Below the pieces are notes generated by a model. The model was given only the letters and a program-made list of their open reading frames with translations. It searched no databases and was not told the DNA's origin. From positions 31,639,507-31,703,506 of the forward strand of contig CM069437.1 of assembly GCA_035610365.1 (NCBI GenBank): a DNA stretch of 64,000 nt, in the 5' to 3' direction. Shown piece after piece: positions 47,514 to 58,951 of the stretch; positions within the stretch are counted from its first letter, which is position 1, and each line of letters begins with the position of its first letter. This DNA is from Aquatica leii. Lineage: Eukaryota > Arthropoda > Insecta > Coleoptera > Lampyridae. A program made the position numbers and the translations under genes.

Positions 47514-48311
47514 CAGTGCACGCCGCTTATTGGAATCACGGATAATCTAATGAATCAAGTAATGTTATCATTTTATCAAAGTAGAACCGTACGTATGCTA
47601 CTACAAAGAGAAAACACCGTTTATAGTAATCCTAATTTTAAATTGTTATCATTTTTCTCAAAGTGTTTGGAGTTATAGAAAAAAAACTTAGAAAGATTGA
47701 AGCTATTATTTGGCAGAAAAATATCACAAGATTATTAAAGAAGAGACGACATTATCACAATTTGAAAAAGACTGAAATGTGTAAAATTGAAAATCAAAAA
47801 CTGCAAAAACGATAAAAGCCTTTTAAACTTTCTCTCATAAAGCGATTTATTCTAAAAAATAATATACTTGTATCGCTAAAAATAAATTAATCTGTTTTTT
47901 TACAATACGCTTGTGAAATGAGTAAAAAATTTAATCATTGTACCTTAAATGTACTTTTTTCTGCAAATTTAGCTTTATTTTTGCAGTGTTATTATTTATT
48001 CAAGCACTTTGACTGACCTACGTAACATTACTTCATCTAAAAATCGGTAAAAACGTTATATTCTAATTACTTTGTATTTTCAATGTACTAAGAAAGTGTG
48101 TATGTGCAGTTCTTAGAATAACAACTTATTTTTAACTACGTCTTATGTGATAACATTATTTTGTATTTGTTTTAATTTTTGTGTCAGCAGATAACCGTTT
48201 AGTCCTTAGGACAGTGAGTTACACATCATGAGATCGTTCTTGATTTTTTTATTAACGGTGTCAACAAACTTTTTTTTGCAACATGTCCGTGATTTTAGTT
48301 ATATCTCGCTA
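47514..48311. mobile_element. pogo-type MITE, copy C, truncated
   Basis: Best-preserved left end of the family: CAGTGCACGCCGCTTATTGG then AATCACG. Internal sequence follows copies A and B to about 48300 (the TTATTAACGGTGTCAA block is shared). The right end is missing; the next bases are the TA target of the Tc1/mariner element at 48314. I could not find the remainder after that element, so the end was probably lost by deletion. Confidence 0.7.
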
Positions 48312-48313
48312 TA

Positions 48314-50063
48314 CAGTGTGTTCGAAAAATATGGAATATATTATACAGGTCGATAAATATGCACTTTACACGAAAAAGTTGTAAATAAAAGTTGTTTATC
48401 ACTTAGTTGTCTACCACCTGGGAGATATCAATTTAAATTGCTGTAAACAAAATCGCAACGAATAACACTTACATTTTTTTAAATGGCAAGGCACGTTTTT
48501 ATTATACTCATTTGATAGAGTCTGTTTTTCTCTTTTCAACCATATGAAACTTGAATACCTTTACATCAAAAAATTTTCAAGAAAAACAAGGACATGTCTA
48601 ACAAATTTATTTTACTGAGCAGTATTAATCAGGTACGTAATATGTAGTATTGAAACAATTGAATGCACTGTCACAATAGCAAATATTAAACTTTAAATAT
48701 CTTTACATAAAATTGTTATAACAAAAAAATGTATTTAAACTAAACTTACAATAAATGTTCAAAATGTAAACTATTCATAATTTGACAGTGGTAAATTCGA
48801 TTTTTAAAACCATCGATTTTAATATAGCCCCAAAGAAAAAAATCTAGTGGACTTAAATCCGGCAAGCGAGCAGGCCATTCTATCGTACCTCTTCTGCCTA
48901 TCCATGTATTTTGAAAAGTATTATTAAGAAAGTGGCGGACACTTCATGTAGAAATAACTCGGCCAAAGCAGGAACTAACTCAAATCTTAAGAAATTGAGA
49001 TAAATATTCGCCGTTAAACTACCTTCAAAAAAATATGGACCCAAAATTTGACTTCCAATCATTCCTACCCAGACGTTGACTTTCTGCTGGTATTGGGTGT
49101 GTCCTTCTAGATACCAGTCAGGATTTTGTGAAGACCAGTAACGTGGGTTTTGTTTGTTAATTGTGCCGTTTAAACAAAACGTGGCCTCATCAGTAAAAAG
49201 GATATTTTTATGAAAATGTGCATCTCGGTCAAGTTTGTTTGTTATTGTTTCACAAAACTCCAGCCTTCTGTCCAAATCGTCTTCAAATAATTCTTGAACT
49301 ACACAAGCTTTATAAGGATGAAATTTTTCTTTTTTTAAAACGTCATGTACAGCCGATTTATTGAAATTATGGTCTCTAGCAATTTGCCGAACAGAAATTT
49401 GTGGATTTTCCTCAACAGACAAGAACACATTTTCTCGTTCCACATTACTTAATGACAAAGGTCTGCCAGTTCTACTCGCATCTTTCACCGAACCTGTCTC
49501 TTGAAATTTCCGCCAAATTTTGCTTACCGTGGACTGCGAAATGTTTAATTCTGGATGCAAGTTATTAAATAAATTACATACTTTGTCTTGGGTTCTTCTT
49601 CTATCTCCATATCCCAGAATCATTAAAATTTCAATTCTATGTTTCTCAGATAATTGAGCCATATTTCAAGTACTAACAAATAGCAAAGTGTGACAGTGTT
49701 CTAAAGTGCATTCAATTGTTTCATTGCTACATATTACGTACCTGATTAATACTGCTCAGTAAAATAAATTTGTTAGACATGTCCTTGTTTTTCTTGAAAA
49801 TTTTTTGATGTAAAGGTATTCAAGTTTTATATGGTTGAAAAGAGAAAAAAAGACTCTATCAAATGAGTATAATAAAGACGTGCCTTGCCATTTAAAAAAA
49901 TGTAAGTGTTATTCGTTGCGATTTTGTTTACAGCAAAAATTTAAATTGATATCTCCCAGGTGGTAGATAACTAAGTGATAAACAACTTTTATTTACAACT
50001 TTTTTGTGTAAAGTGCATATTTATCGACCTGTATAATACATTCCATACTTTTCGGACACACTG
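48314..50063 (-). mobile_element. Tc1/mariner element with ~370-bp TIRs
   Basis: Starts CAGTGTGTTCGAAAA after TA (48312-48313) and ends ...TTTTCGGACACACTG before TA (50064-50065). The first ~370 bases (to about 48683) are repeated inverted from about 49692 with a few percent substitutions and one small deletion. The transposase lies between on the minus strand. Long TIRs occur in several Tc1/mariner groups. It appears to be one of the younger elements here. Confidence 0.9.
48746..49662 (-). pseudogene. Tc1/mariner transposase lacking the second Asp
   Basis: From ATG 49662, 254 codons are intact: paired helix-turn-helix domains (VCNLF, QSTVSKIWRKFQETGS, then GRPLSLSNVERENV and ISVRQIARDHNFNKSAVHDVL), ILFTDEATFCLNG with the first catalytic Asp, and VNVWVGMIGSQILGPYFFEG. 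After PALAELF the block with the second Asp (WFQQDGAP-like in relatives) is absent. A short deletion with frameshift leads to NTWIGRRGTIEWPARLPDLSPLDFFLWG in another frame at 48910-48820, and a stop at 48746-48748. Sequence style suggests the rosa/DD41D side of the family; that is uncertain. Otherwise well preserved, so inactivation looks recent. Confidence 0.9.
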
Positions 50064-50479
50064 TATATACTGACTACTCACTACGTTTTCAGTTGGTGGT
50101 TCTTTTACGAAGATTTGATCAATGTTTAATTGACAACAGTCGTTTTGTGAACTAACAAATACCAACTAATTTTACCTGCAGTTCTTTCTTTAATATTTAG
50201 TACGTAGAAATTGTCACGAGGCGAAAACTCCATTTGTTATATAACTTTAGAACTCTGTTATAATGTTAGTTCCTTGTCTCATAAATAACGTTTAATTGGT
50301 AAAAAAATATTTAAAAGTGTTCCAGTTATAATAAGATTAAGTGTCTTGGATGAACACATACTTGGGAAATGAAATAAGGAGAAGCAACTGATCACAACCT
50401 AGTTCCTGATAATAAGACTATTATTGAGACAGCTGTGGTGTCTATAAAAGCTATATCTAACTAGGAAATTGAAACTTAT

Positions 50480-51340
50480 GTAACCAAAAAATTTCTGTAA
50501 CTTTGGTTCTACAATTACCAACACTATCTTCTATGAAGCGTACCGTACAGCCGTAGAAAATTTTTCAAGTAACTACAGGAACTTCGAAGAATTTTTTGAC
50601 AAATGATGGAAAAAGATTTCTTCAGTTCGACAGTGGCTTAGGTAAACACAGAATTAGTTTATAAAACGTAATCTGGATCACTGGTATGCCGACGGAACAT
50701 TTAACGCTACATTTATTTAATCAAATAAACACGATTTATGAAGTTGTGATTACTACCATGCATTAATGTTTAGCAAAACAAAAAAAATGCACGCGCTTGA
50801 CTTTTTCAACAATTCAAAAGAATTTAACCAGAACAGCGATCAAAATCCATCATGGTTGATTTTGAGAAAACTGGAACTTTTCCCAAACAGAATGCTTGCG
50901 TGTTTTTTTTTTAAATTTTACCCGATGTATGTATATGGAAACATATACAAAAAACAAGTTTACAAGTTTGTTACTAAAAAAATGCTGGCTTCGCTCTACA
51001 TATTGCTAGTTGGCAGCATCTTTATTAATCCTATAATTTTTTTTAAGTCGCGTGTAAAATCTTACTGTTACCTGTTATTAATTATTTTGAAGATAATTGG
51101 ACCGTCTGGACAAAAAGAAGAAGAAAAGTGTTGTGTTAATTGAAGAAAATATTCCAAGAACAAATAATGCGGTTAAGGGGTGCCATAAAACTTACAGATA
51201 CGAACTGAACAATATATTACAGTAAAAAAATCACCACATAACAAGGTTTATAAAAATAGTGTTCAAAGACTCAAACATATGATGGCAAAATATGTGATTA
51301 TCAAATATACAGCTATATAATATATATGTTTGTATTTTTG
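50480..51340 (+). pseudogene. MULE (Mutator-like) transposase fragment
   Basis: Read rightwards in shifting frames: FLQFDSGLGKHRIS near 50620, HWYADGTFN near 50680 (the W-x-DGTF block with the first catalytic Asp), a linker matching the region after it, and RTNNAVKGCH near 51170, which corresponds to TNNAxEGWH with Glu replaced by Lys. This order is typical of MULE transposases in arthropods. The plus ORF 50766-51143 is out of frame with these blocks over most of its length. Zinc-finger N-terminus and TIRs not seen. Confidence 0.65.
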
Positions 51341-51344
51341 GGTA

Positions 51345-51707
51345 AATAACGTACTTATTATTTTGTATTAACATATATAACTTTATTATAGTAAAAGTTG
51401 ACAATTATCATCAATACTATATTTTTGAGCATTCTGTTTATTGACATATTTAATAAGTATACACTTTTGTAATACTGACATATACATAGATCTATAGAAT
51501 CTATGTATCACTGCACAATTAAATGCGTTTTTCATAAGAACGCGTCTACGTGTTGCGCTTCCAGAAGACGCGCGTAGTTTTGTCTGCACGTATTTATGTC
51601 GCCACGTCCTATTGTCGTGCATCTTTAATATTAAAATGACCCTCTTGCAGCATGCGTCACTACGAAAAATATCTACTAATTTTAATAGAACGCAAAGTAT
51701 ACAGGAG
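51345..51707. other. unassigned GC-richer segment
   Basis: Bases 51520-51660 are GC-richer than average, with a small inverted repeat CATAGAT/ATCTATG at 51484-51504. A 117-codon minus frame (51739-51386) begins inside the neighbouring TIR, shows no known domain and is not called. Confidence 0.4.
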
Positions 51708-51968
51708 TATACCGGGTGGTGCACGTACCGGGTGAACATAGAGATTTAACATGTAAAAAATTAGTTTTATGCGATTTAGATCTTTCCTGTTCATTTTACA
51801 GCAATAATTGTAGAGAAGCAAGTTGTTCAAAATTAAAAATTGTTTACATTTCATATTAAGCTTTTCGTTTAGCCGCAACTATAAATTCCAAAATTTTTGT
51901 GAAATTGTAGTAATATGTTGAAAAAATATTATTCTGTTAATCTTTTTGAAAAACATTAACTATCAAAT

Positions 51969-52990
51969 ATGAATGTCTATTTGAATAAAGAACGAGTTTT
52001 TATTATAAAATATTACTACGTTAGAAATAGTCACAGAAGAATACTGGAGTTTCCAAAAAATACAAAAATAAACCAATACCAAGTATAGCAGCAGTTTCAA
52101 AATTGGTTAAAAAATTTGAGAGCACAGCTAATGGATATGTGAACAAAGGTAATAAAGGAAATATTAGAATACATCATAACGAAGAGAATGAGCTAAATGT
52201 ATTGGTTATGATAAATCAAAATCCTACTTATAGTATAAGACGTATTATGTCTGTATGCACCATGCAACAGCCCTCACAATTATTAAAAAACATAGATATA
52301 AATCTTATAAATTTGAATACTATCAAAAACTTCTTTTACCTGATTTAGAAAGTAGAAACATTTTTGGAAAGTATGCAAGAAAAAGCATATTGTAATCGTC
52401 ACTTTATTTCCTCCATTTGTTTCACTAACGAAAGCGTATTTACTTTCAATAACGAATCAAATGTTTAAAATACTCGTACCTGGGCTAAAGAAAATTCCCG
52501 TTTGAATGTGTGCGCACAAACTCCATATCTTTAGAAAGTTAAAGGCTGGAATTTTTAACAACAGGATAATAAGGCTATTTGAAATTGCAGGAAATTTAAA
52601 TACAAATAGTTATTTGAAAGTTTTGCAGAATAATGTTGGTCCTGCATTGGAAGATGCAGCTCATCCAAATTGGTTCCAACATGATGGGTGCCCGGCTCAT
52701 TATGGGATAAATGTGCGAGAATATTTAGATTGAGTTTTCCCGAATCGTTAGATTGGACTGCAAAATCTCCGGACCTAACTCCTTGCAATTTTTTTATGGG
52801 GACATCGTAAAAATAAAATTTATTTTAAAAGAAATAGAAATTTAGATCTGTGACGCTATATTCAAAGAATTTAAACGAATTATTGCCAGACAATTAGCCA
52901 GTGTAAGAACTTTGTTTTACAATAAAATTGATTATTATCATGCTGAGAATGGTGGCTTACTTGAATATTTATTTGAATGTCTAATTTTTG
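51969..52990 (+). pseudogene. rosa-like mariner transposase
   Basis: From ATG 51969: KERVFIIKYYYVRNSHRRI (first helix-turn-helix), then after a stop SKLVKKFESTANGYV and MINQNPTYSIRRI (second HTH), a decayed first-Asp block near 52440, WAKEN near 52480, then NWFQHDGCPAHYGINVREYLD at 52670-52730 with the second Asp, and LWGHRKNKIYF after frameshifts. The segment with the third Asp is mostly deleted. It ends with ENGGLLEYLFE near 52970. More decayed than the related protein at 48746. Confidence 0.8.
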
Positions 52991-53172
52991 CGTGTAATTT
53001 GTTTAAAAATATGGTTATAATTATTTCGTCATTTGGTCATTTTGAACCAGTTTATAAATTGTTGCTATAGTTGATATTGGTATTGGAAATTGGTATTGGA
53101 AAATAAATCCCGCATTCTTCTGTAATTTATTAATACATATGAAAAATAAATTTTGTTCTGCTAATAAAATAA

Positions 53173-53699
53173 TGTAACGAATTTTATTATTATTAAAACT
53201 AATTTATTTTTACTTATAATAAAACTATGTACACTTTTAAACTAACCGAACTAATTAAATCTAAGGAAATTTAATAAAAACACTTAAACATTATATTTTA
53301 TGTATAATACTATTACTTACACGAAGATAAGTCCGCGGATAACTATTTAACACTTATTGTTTATTTACACGTAAGTCACGTACAAGATTATACTCCGTAT
53401 ATTTATCTGCACACACGCGTTAATTACTTATTTATTTAGACTTGAATAATCTTATTAACACTGCCGTCTTCGAATTACGGGAAATAACTGACTTGCGATT
53501 TACTTTGTACTGCATTTATACATTTCAGTAAATATTCGAGAAATCTTTACATTTTTTCGTGAACGTTCTAGACGTGGATAAAAAGTACGGAAACGTTCTC
53601 GAAATTTCAATAATGTTTTGTTTAATTTCCTGTTATTTATAACATAGATTGACTTTTATAAACTTCAATCATTAACGTTTTGAAATAATTTATGTAACA
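53173..53699 (-). repeat. solo LTR (gypsy type) inside the rosa-like element
   Basis: On the minus strand it begins TGTTACAT at 53699 and ends CGTTACA at 53173, the TG...CA form of an LTR. Its sequence is shared in inverse orientation with 58494-58951, including the promoter-like segment (GTATAAATGCGG in the second copy) and the CGGACTTATCTTCGTG block. No internal retrotransposon sequence flanks it, so it is a solo LTR. A clean target duplication was not found. Confidence 0.75.
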
Positions 53700-54067
53700 C
53701 ATAATTCATGGCTATGCTACAATTTAACAGAAATTTTGGAATTTATTTTTAAAATTGCGGCTAAACCAAAAGCTTAAGAACAAATGTAAAAATGTTTTGT
53801 ATGCAGCTTTTAACAACTTGCCTCTACAATTTTTGCCGTAAAATAAACAAGAGTGCAGGAAACTACATAAAACTAATTTTATATGTTAAGTTCTTATGTT
53901 CACCTTTTACGTACACCACCCGGTATAAAGAAATCCATTGATATTCCTGATCTTTCAATAGCTTGTTTAACTAAATCAATAAAATAGTTAGTAAGTAAAT
54001 TAATACATGATATTTTTAAATTTCGCAATAATTGTAAACTTAAAACGTTGTTCTGTAACCGTTCTGT

Positions 54068-54120
54068 GCATGGTGTGTGGTGTCAAGATGAACCATTACG
54101 AAAATAATACAAACACATTA
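54068..54120 (-). repeat. gypsy LTR 3' end, downstream copy
   Basis: About 50 bases ending, on the minus strand, in TTCATCTTGACACCACA are repeated in the same orientation at 57138-57192, on either side of the gypsy coding region. They are taken as the matching 3' ends of the element's two LTRs. Confidence 0.5.
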
Positions 54121-54239
54121 ATATGGCATCCATTTTATTTTACAACTTCAATTCTTTTATATATTTTTAGTGTTGCCAACTTATATTCTAACTTACATAT
54201 ATAGAATACTATAGTACCTCCCTGCTTATATAATTGCTA

Positions 54240-57137
54240 CAAATTTAACCTAATTGGTGTTTTTATAGTGCGTTTATGTTTTTTGTTTACAATATTGCAG
54301 TAGCATTTTTAGGTGAACTAACAGCTTTACATTTGTTTCCTGCTACACTACTGTTTGCGTTTTCCACCGTAACCGCCTGTTCTTTGGCCTAATCTAAATG
54401 TTCTACCATCACTGAAGTGATAACCTTTCTCTTTCTACCCTAGAAATTTTTTCCTTTACATCTGACCTATCATTCACATTACTAAAAATTAACACTATCT
54501 ATTTCCCCATTGGGATCATTCCATTTATTTAACTGATCTACGTATCTTCTCCAAAACACATTCTCATCCAAAATTTCAACCAAGTACATTTTCTTAATCA
54601 ACATCTTTCAATCTTTCCTTTTTTCCATGTTGTCCTTTTTTGTGCTCTCTTATCTCTAGCATACACAATATTGTTTTCATTTAATTTCACCTTTCTTTTG
54701 CCTTTAAAGTTTTCTGCTAATTTTTCTCTATAACTACTTTTAACCTTTTTTACTCTCATAAAATCTAAATTTGTCTTTACATGTCAATTAAAGATTTTAT
54801 AACTCGGAGTTTTTCGTGTTGCACAATGAATCGTGTTTCCATTAGAAAATAGATATTTTTGTATAATGATGTTACCTTGGCATTATTTGGATCTACTAAG
54901 CATTTAGTAAAACTACGTTTAACTGACTACCGTTCCTTTCATAAAATATTTTGAACTATTGAGAAATAAATTGTGAACCATTGTCTGATACCAGAATTTC
55001 TGGTAACTCAAATTTTGATAAACAATTCCTTAATTTCTGTAACATTGCCATTACATTTGTCTCTAACATTTCAAACACTTCTATTACCAACAAATACATT
55101 TTACCTTTTATTGAACCCAAAAAAATTCACATGTATGCGTCAAAAGACGTTGTGGTTTCTGACCACAATTTTAATGTGCTTTTTTGTTCTTCTGACTTAT
55201 CCTCCATGCAGATATTGCAAGCTTGTAATTCATTTTCAATTTGTCTTTTTAGACCAGGCCACCAAAAATAAGATCTAGGCGTAGCTTTTATCCTCCACAT
55301 ACCCATATATGTTAAATGTAAATGATCTCTTAATTTCAAAGGTATTATAATGCGATACCGCTACGTAACTACTTTATTCTGAACATATACCTCGTTTCCT
55401 CGATTACAACAATTCTTTAATTCGATATCTCAACCTTGTTCCATTTTCTTGGCCAACCTGATTCTACTTTTTCCAAAGATTGTATCTTTCTAAACTTCCT
55501 TTCTGATTTGATACCTATCAACTAGCATTTAAAAAATGTACACTCGCGAACTCGCTCTTATCTATTTCATTTTCAACAAAAAGCTTTGAAATTCCATCAG
55601 TTTTGTTCGTTTTAGTTTTGATATATTTTAATTTATAATTAAGTCTTGATAGATACAATGCCTATCTTTGCATTCTCTTTGCCTGAATTTCAGATAAACT
55701 GTATTTGCTCCAAAGAGTGCTAACAAGTTTTTGTGAGTCGTTTCCAACTCAAACTCACGGCTTAACCAAAACTTTGATAAACTTTATACTCTCCAATAAA
55801 TCGCTAACGCCTCTTTTTGAAACATTGAATAACTAAGTTCAGCTTTCGACAAAATGGCGTACCTAACCAATATGACGTTCCAAGCCATCATTTAATACAT
55901 GAAACAATTCTGCTGCGATTCTTATCTTACTGGCGTCACAAACTAACTTAATTGATAATTTTGGATTAAAATGTATTAAAACTACATCTGAGGCTAACTA
56001 TCTTTTTATTTTTTCAAATGCATTTTTAGAATGTGCGTTCCAAACAAATTTAACATTCTATACAAAGGACTTAGAATAGGTATTACTACTATTTTCAATA
56101 AATTTTATATAGTAATTTACCATGCTCAAAAAAGCGCATAAGCTCTGCAGTCCTTAACAAAACGTTTTCTATTATATTTTGAAAAATCTGACACGCTGGT
56201 TTGGTGCCGTAAAGCAAACGATGTGTAAATGCCTCTATGCGCGTTCCACGCTAGCAACTTTTTGCTCTGTTCGTGTAATTCTAACTGATTATATGCACAT
56301 GTAAAATTTAGCTTTGCAAATTCCACTCCCCTTTGCAGAACACTAAGCAAATCTTCTACTCTAGATATTAAACCATCAGTCTTAATAACTAGAACTAAAG
56401 GCGTTCCCTAACTACTGTTATTAACTCTAGTAACAATAGCTTCCTTTCCTTATCTAGCAAGTTTCTTATCTACCGTAACTTTTAATGCATACGGAATTGA
56501 ATTGATCACCTCGATCACCTTTCCATTATAAGTTTTTAACTTTGCATGTGTTTTCTCTAGAGTAAAATGCGAAAACATCTTTTCATATATAAAATTTGAC
56601 ATAACTGATGTTTCTGCACTTGTATCCAATTCCATTCTTAAGGATACCTTTCTTATTAAAACCATAACTTCTACTGGGTTATGAATTATATGTAGCTCTA
56701 AAGAAAACATTTCAACTAATTCTGTTGATGACTCCTGAGCCATCCTCGTTTCATTCTCTACATGCTCTACCAAATTATTTGCCTTAACTTTAACTTTACA
56801 AACTTTAGCTAAATGCCTTACACGTTTACAAATCTTACACTTACATTATTTATATTTACAATGTGCAAAATTGTGGTTTGTTTTCTCACAAGCGAAACAT
56901 TCTTTCGTACTCACTGTACTTGGCGTCGACTCAGCTGTTTTTTCTTTTCCACTTTTCTTAACCAGCATGCAATTTATACTGACATCGTATTCAATTTGAC
57001 TGCTGCCTCATAGTTGTCCAGCAACGTGGTGTTTTGTAATTCTTTTGCAAAATGCTTTGTATCGATCGTAAATATCGCCTTGATAGTTTGCTTTACCTTT
57101 TGTCCGCCCTAAAATTTTCGTTTACCTCGTCGCCAAA
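54240..57137 (-). pseudogene. Ty3/gypsy gag-pol relic
   Basis: Read leftwards: a gag remnant (LLDNYEAAVKLN near 57020); two zinc knuckles, CX2CX4HX4C each, at 56905-56815 (CFACEKTNH and CKICKRVRHLAKVC); aspartic protease at 56773-56450 where the active-site block reads MELDTSAE; RT with GVEFAKLNFTCAYNQLEL at 56325-56270 (catalytic Asp changed to Asn); RNase H near 55800-55600; integrase zinc module HLTYMGMWRIKATPRSYFWW and CNIC at 55339-55220; and integrase core ILVSDNGSQF near 54990. Many stops and frameshifts. The 5' part of gag is deleted, leaving the primer-binding region close to the knuckles. Confidence 0.85.
57126..57137 (-). other. probable gypsy primer-binding site
   Basis: On the minus strand TTTGGCGACGAGG follows two bases after the ACA end of the putative 5' LTR. 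TGGCGAC-type primer sites are common in insect gypsy elements. The tRNA was not identified. Confidence 0.4.
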
Positions 57138-57192
57138 TATGTGATGTCAAGATGAACCAATACAAAAATATTAAAAACACATAAATATGACA
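57138..57192 (-). repeat. gypsy 5' LTR, 3' end fragment
   Basis: Same-orientation partner of 54068-54120, ending TTGACATCACA on the minus strand just before the primer-binding region. The rest of this LTR is not recognisable. Confidence 0.5.
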
Positions 57193-57199
57193 ATTTTAC

Positions 57200-58010
57200 G
57201 GCTAATTGAGTTCTATGACACTAGAAACAAATTTTATAAAAATAAGCACGTAAAGGTTAATGCTCTTGCAGCGATGAATCAAAGACATCAAATTTATTTA
57301 AGATTTTCTCAGATAAGGTTAAAAACAATATTGCTAATTTGAGATCGCAGATTAATCATGAATCTGCGAAAGTAAAGAAAACGGTTCATAGTAGGATGAG
57401 CACCAATAAAATGTACTAACCTTACATGTGATGGTTCCTCGAGCTGTATTACCTTGAACAATTTATTAAATCTAAAAAAAGTGAGAACAATTTGGAACAT
57501 AACAAATTTTCTGAGATAAGTTTTGCAAGTTTTTCAAACTAAAATAAATAAATCTGCCATTTAAGAGTAAATGTCAAATGAAAAACGAAGAGGTTATGGA
57601 TAACACCCAAATTACCCACTCAGAGTGCATTTGATAACCACCTAACTATAAGAATTTTCCACTCATAATAAAAGTAAAACTGATCTGCAAAGTCTTATAG
57701 GAAAGTAAAGATTAATAAAATAATTATAAAAAATATGAATAAGAATGGAAAACTGATAGCTATCACACTGACGGCATTGCAGAGAATCTAAAAAAACCAC
57801 AAACAAATTTTCCAAAATAATCAGGTTTTAACGACAAACACAAAATTCGTCGTAAAAGAACTTGATTTGCTGGATGATGTTGCTAATTAAAACAAAATTC
57901 ATACTTTATAAAAAAAATTATGTTGAGGAATTTAAATAAGGAGTGATACCTATTTGCAATGTAAATTAAATAATACATTTTTCATACTTAAATTGTTAGA
58001 GATGTACCTA
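57200..58010. other. no recognised genes
   Basis: The short minus frame 57500-57309 shows no known domain. Nothing else seen. Confidence 0.45.
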
Positions 58011-58013
58011 TAA

Positions 58014-58497
58014 TCAAAAATTAAGTGTTTTTGTCTCCCACTGCCAGCTTAGAAAACCTTCATTATTGAAATAACGAATAAAGGTGTTACGTATTTCTCT
58101 AAGTTAATTTGCTCCACGATAACCTCTCAAAGGTTCCAAATCTGTTGTAAATACTTCAGTTTTTCACGACCCGTTTGCTAACAGAATCCTTTTTGTATTT
58201 ATAACATATTTTTCTATAATATATTTTTTACGTTGCGTTTTTTTATATAATTATGCAGGATGCATCAGGTGTGAGTGAGATCTTAAACTTTGCTAAAGAC
58301 AATTTTATATCATGTTGTAAAGTTTGAAATCTGTTTAACAAAATTCCAAATGCATTCTCAACAACTTTACAAGCTCTACTTAATCAGCAATTAAAGACTT
58401 TCTCATCAGTTAAAAAACGTTGTACAAAAAGCTTTGTAAGTCTTCTACTCAACCATAAAGCGTCGTCAGTAAATATCTTATATGGTGTTCGTGTCAT
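58014..58497 (-). pseudogene. PIF/Harbinger transposase C-terminus, fragment
   Basis: TPYKIFTDDALWLSRRLTK at 58490-58430 is followed by LSRACKVVENAFGIL near 58380, which holds the catalytic Glu of the Harbinger DDE. A degraded tail comes next, and near 58060 come blocks equivalent to IRNTFIRYFNNEGFLSWQ with one shift, then a stop at 58014. The N-terminal part is cut off by the LTR starting at about 58494. It resembles the transposase at 63431-64000, so both likely come from related elements. Confidence 0.75.
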
Positions 58498-58951
58498 GCT
58501 TTTTTATTTTAATATTATTCTGAAACGTTCGAGAAATTATTCTCAAGTCCGAGAAGTTTCGCAAAGTTTTTGTACATTTCCAGAACGTTTACCGAAAGAG
58601 ATAGAAAATTCTCGAACATTTGGACAAAATGTATAAATGCGGCACAAACAAATCATAGGTCAGTTATTCCAGCAATTTGGAGACGGCAGTGTTAAGAAGA
58701 TTATTCAAGTTCAAATAAATAAGTGACTAACGCGTGTGTTTGAGATAAATATACGCAGTATAAGCTTGTACGTGACTTTAAAGTAAACAATATAAACTAT
58801 ATTTTTCTGCGGACTTTATCTTCGTGTGATAGTTCTATATATAAATTAGTGTAAGTGTTTTTATTAAATATTCTTAGATTTAATTAGTTCGGTTAGTTAT
58901 AAACGTGTACATATTTTTAGTATAAACAAATTAGTAATAATAATCGTAACA
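58494..58951 (+). repeat. LTR copy, inverse to 53173-53699
   Basis: Begins TGTCATGC and ends CGTAACA. Contains GTATAAATGCGG (58634-58645), a TATA-type promoter, then GACGGCAGTGTTAAGAAGAT and CGGACTTTATCTTCGTG shared with the solo LTR at 53173. No PBS or gag follows, so it also looks like a solo LTR. Opposite orientation excludes it from being the partner LTR of the gypsy relic between them. Confidence 0.7.

Larger units (their letters stand above)
51710..53925 (+). mobile_element. rosa-like mariner element with nested solo LTR
   Basis: Ends TACCGGGTGGTGCACGTACC (left) and the inverted counterpart at 53890-53925, flanked by TA at 51708-51709 and 53926-53927. TIR similarity extends about 40 bp. 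A transposase lies in the plus orientation, and a solo LTR sits in its 3' part. Without the LTR the element is about 1.7 kb, usual for this group. Confidence 0.8.

Noticed and set aside
50766..51143. 125-codon plus-strand ORF as a gene
   Set aside because: The MULE blocks lie in other frames over the same bases. The ORF itself is AT-driven.
51386..51739. 117-codon minus-strand ORF as a gene
   Set aside because: Starts inside the rosa-like TIR and shows no domain.
53173..58951. One intact gypsy element with two LTRs
   Set aside because: The two LTR copies are in opposite orientation, so they cannot bound a single element.
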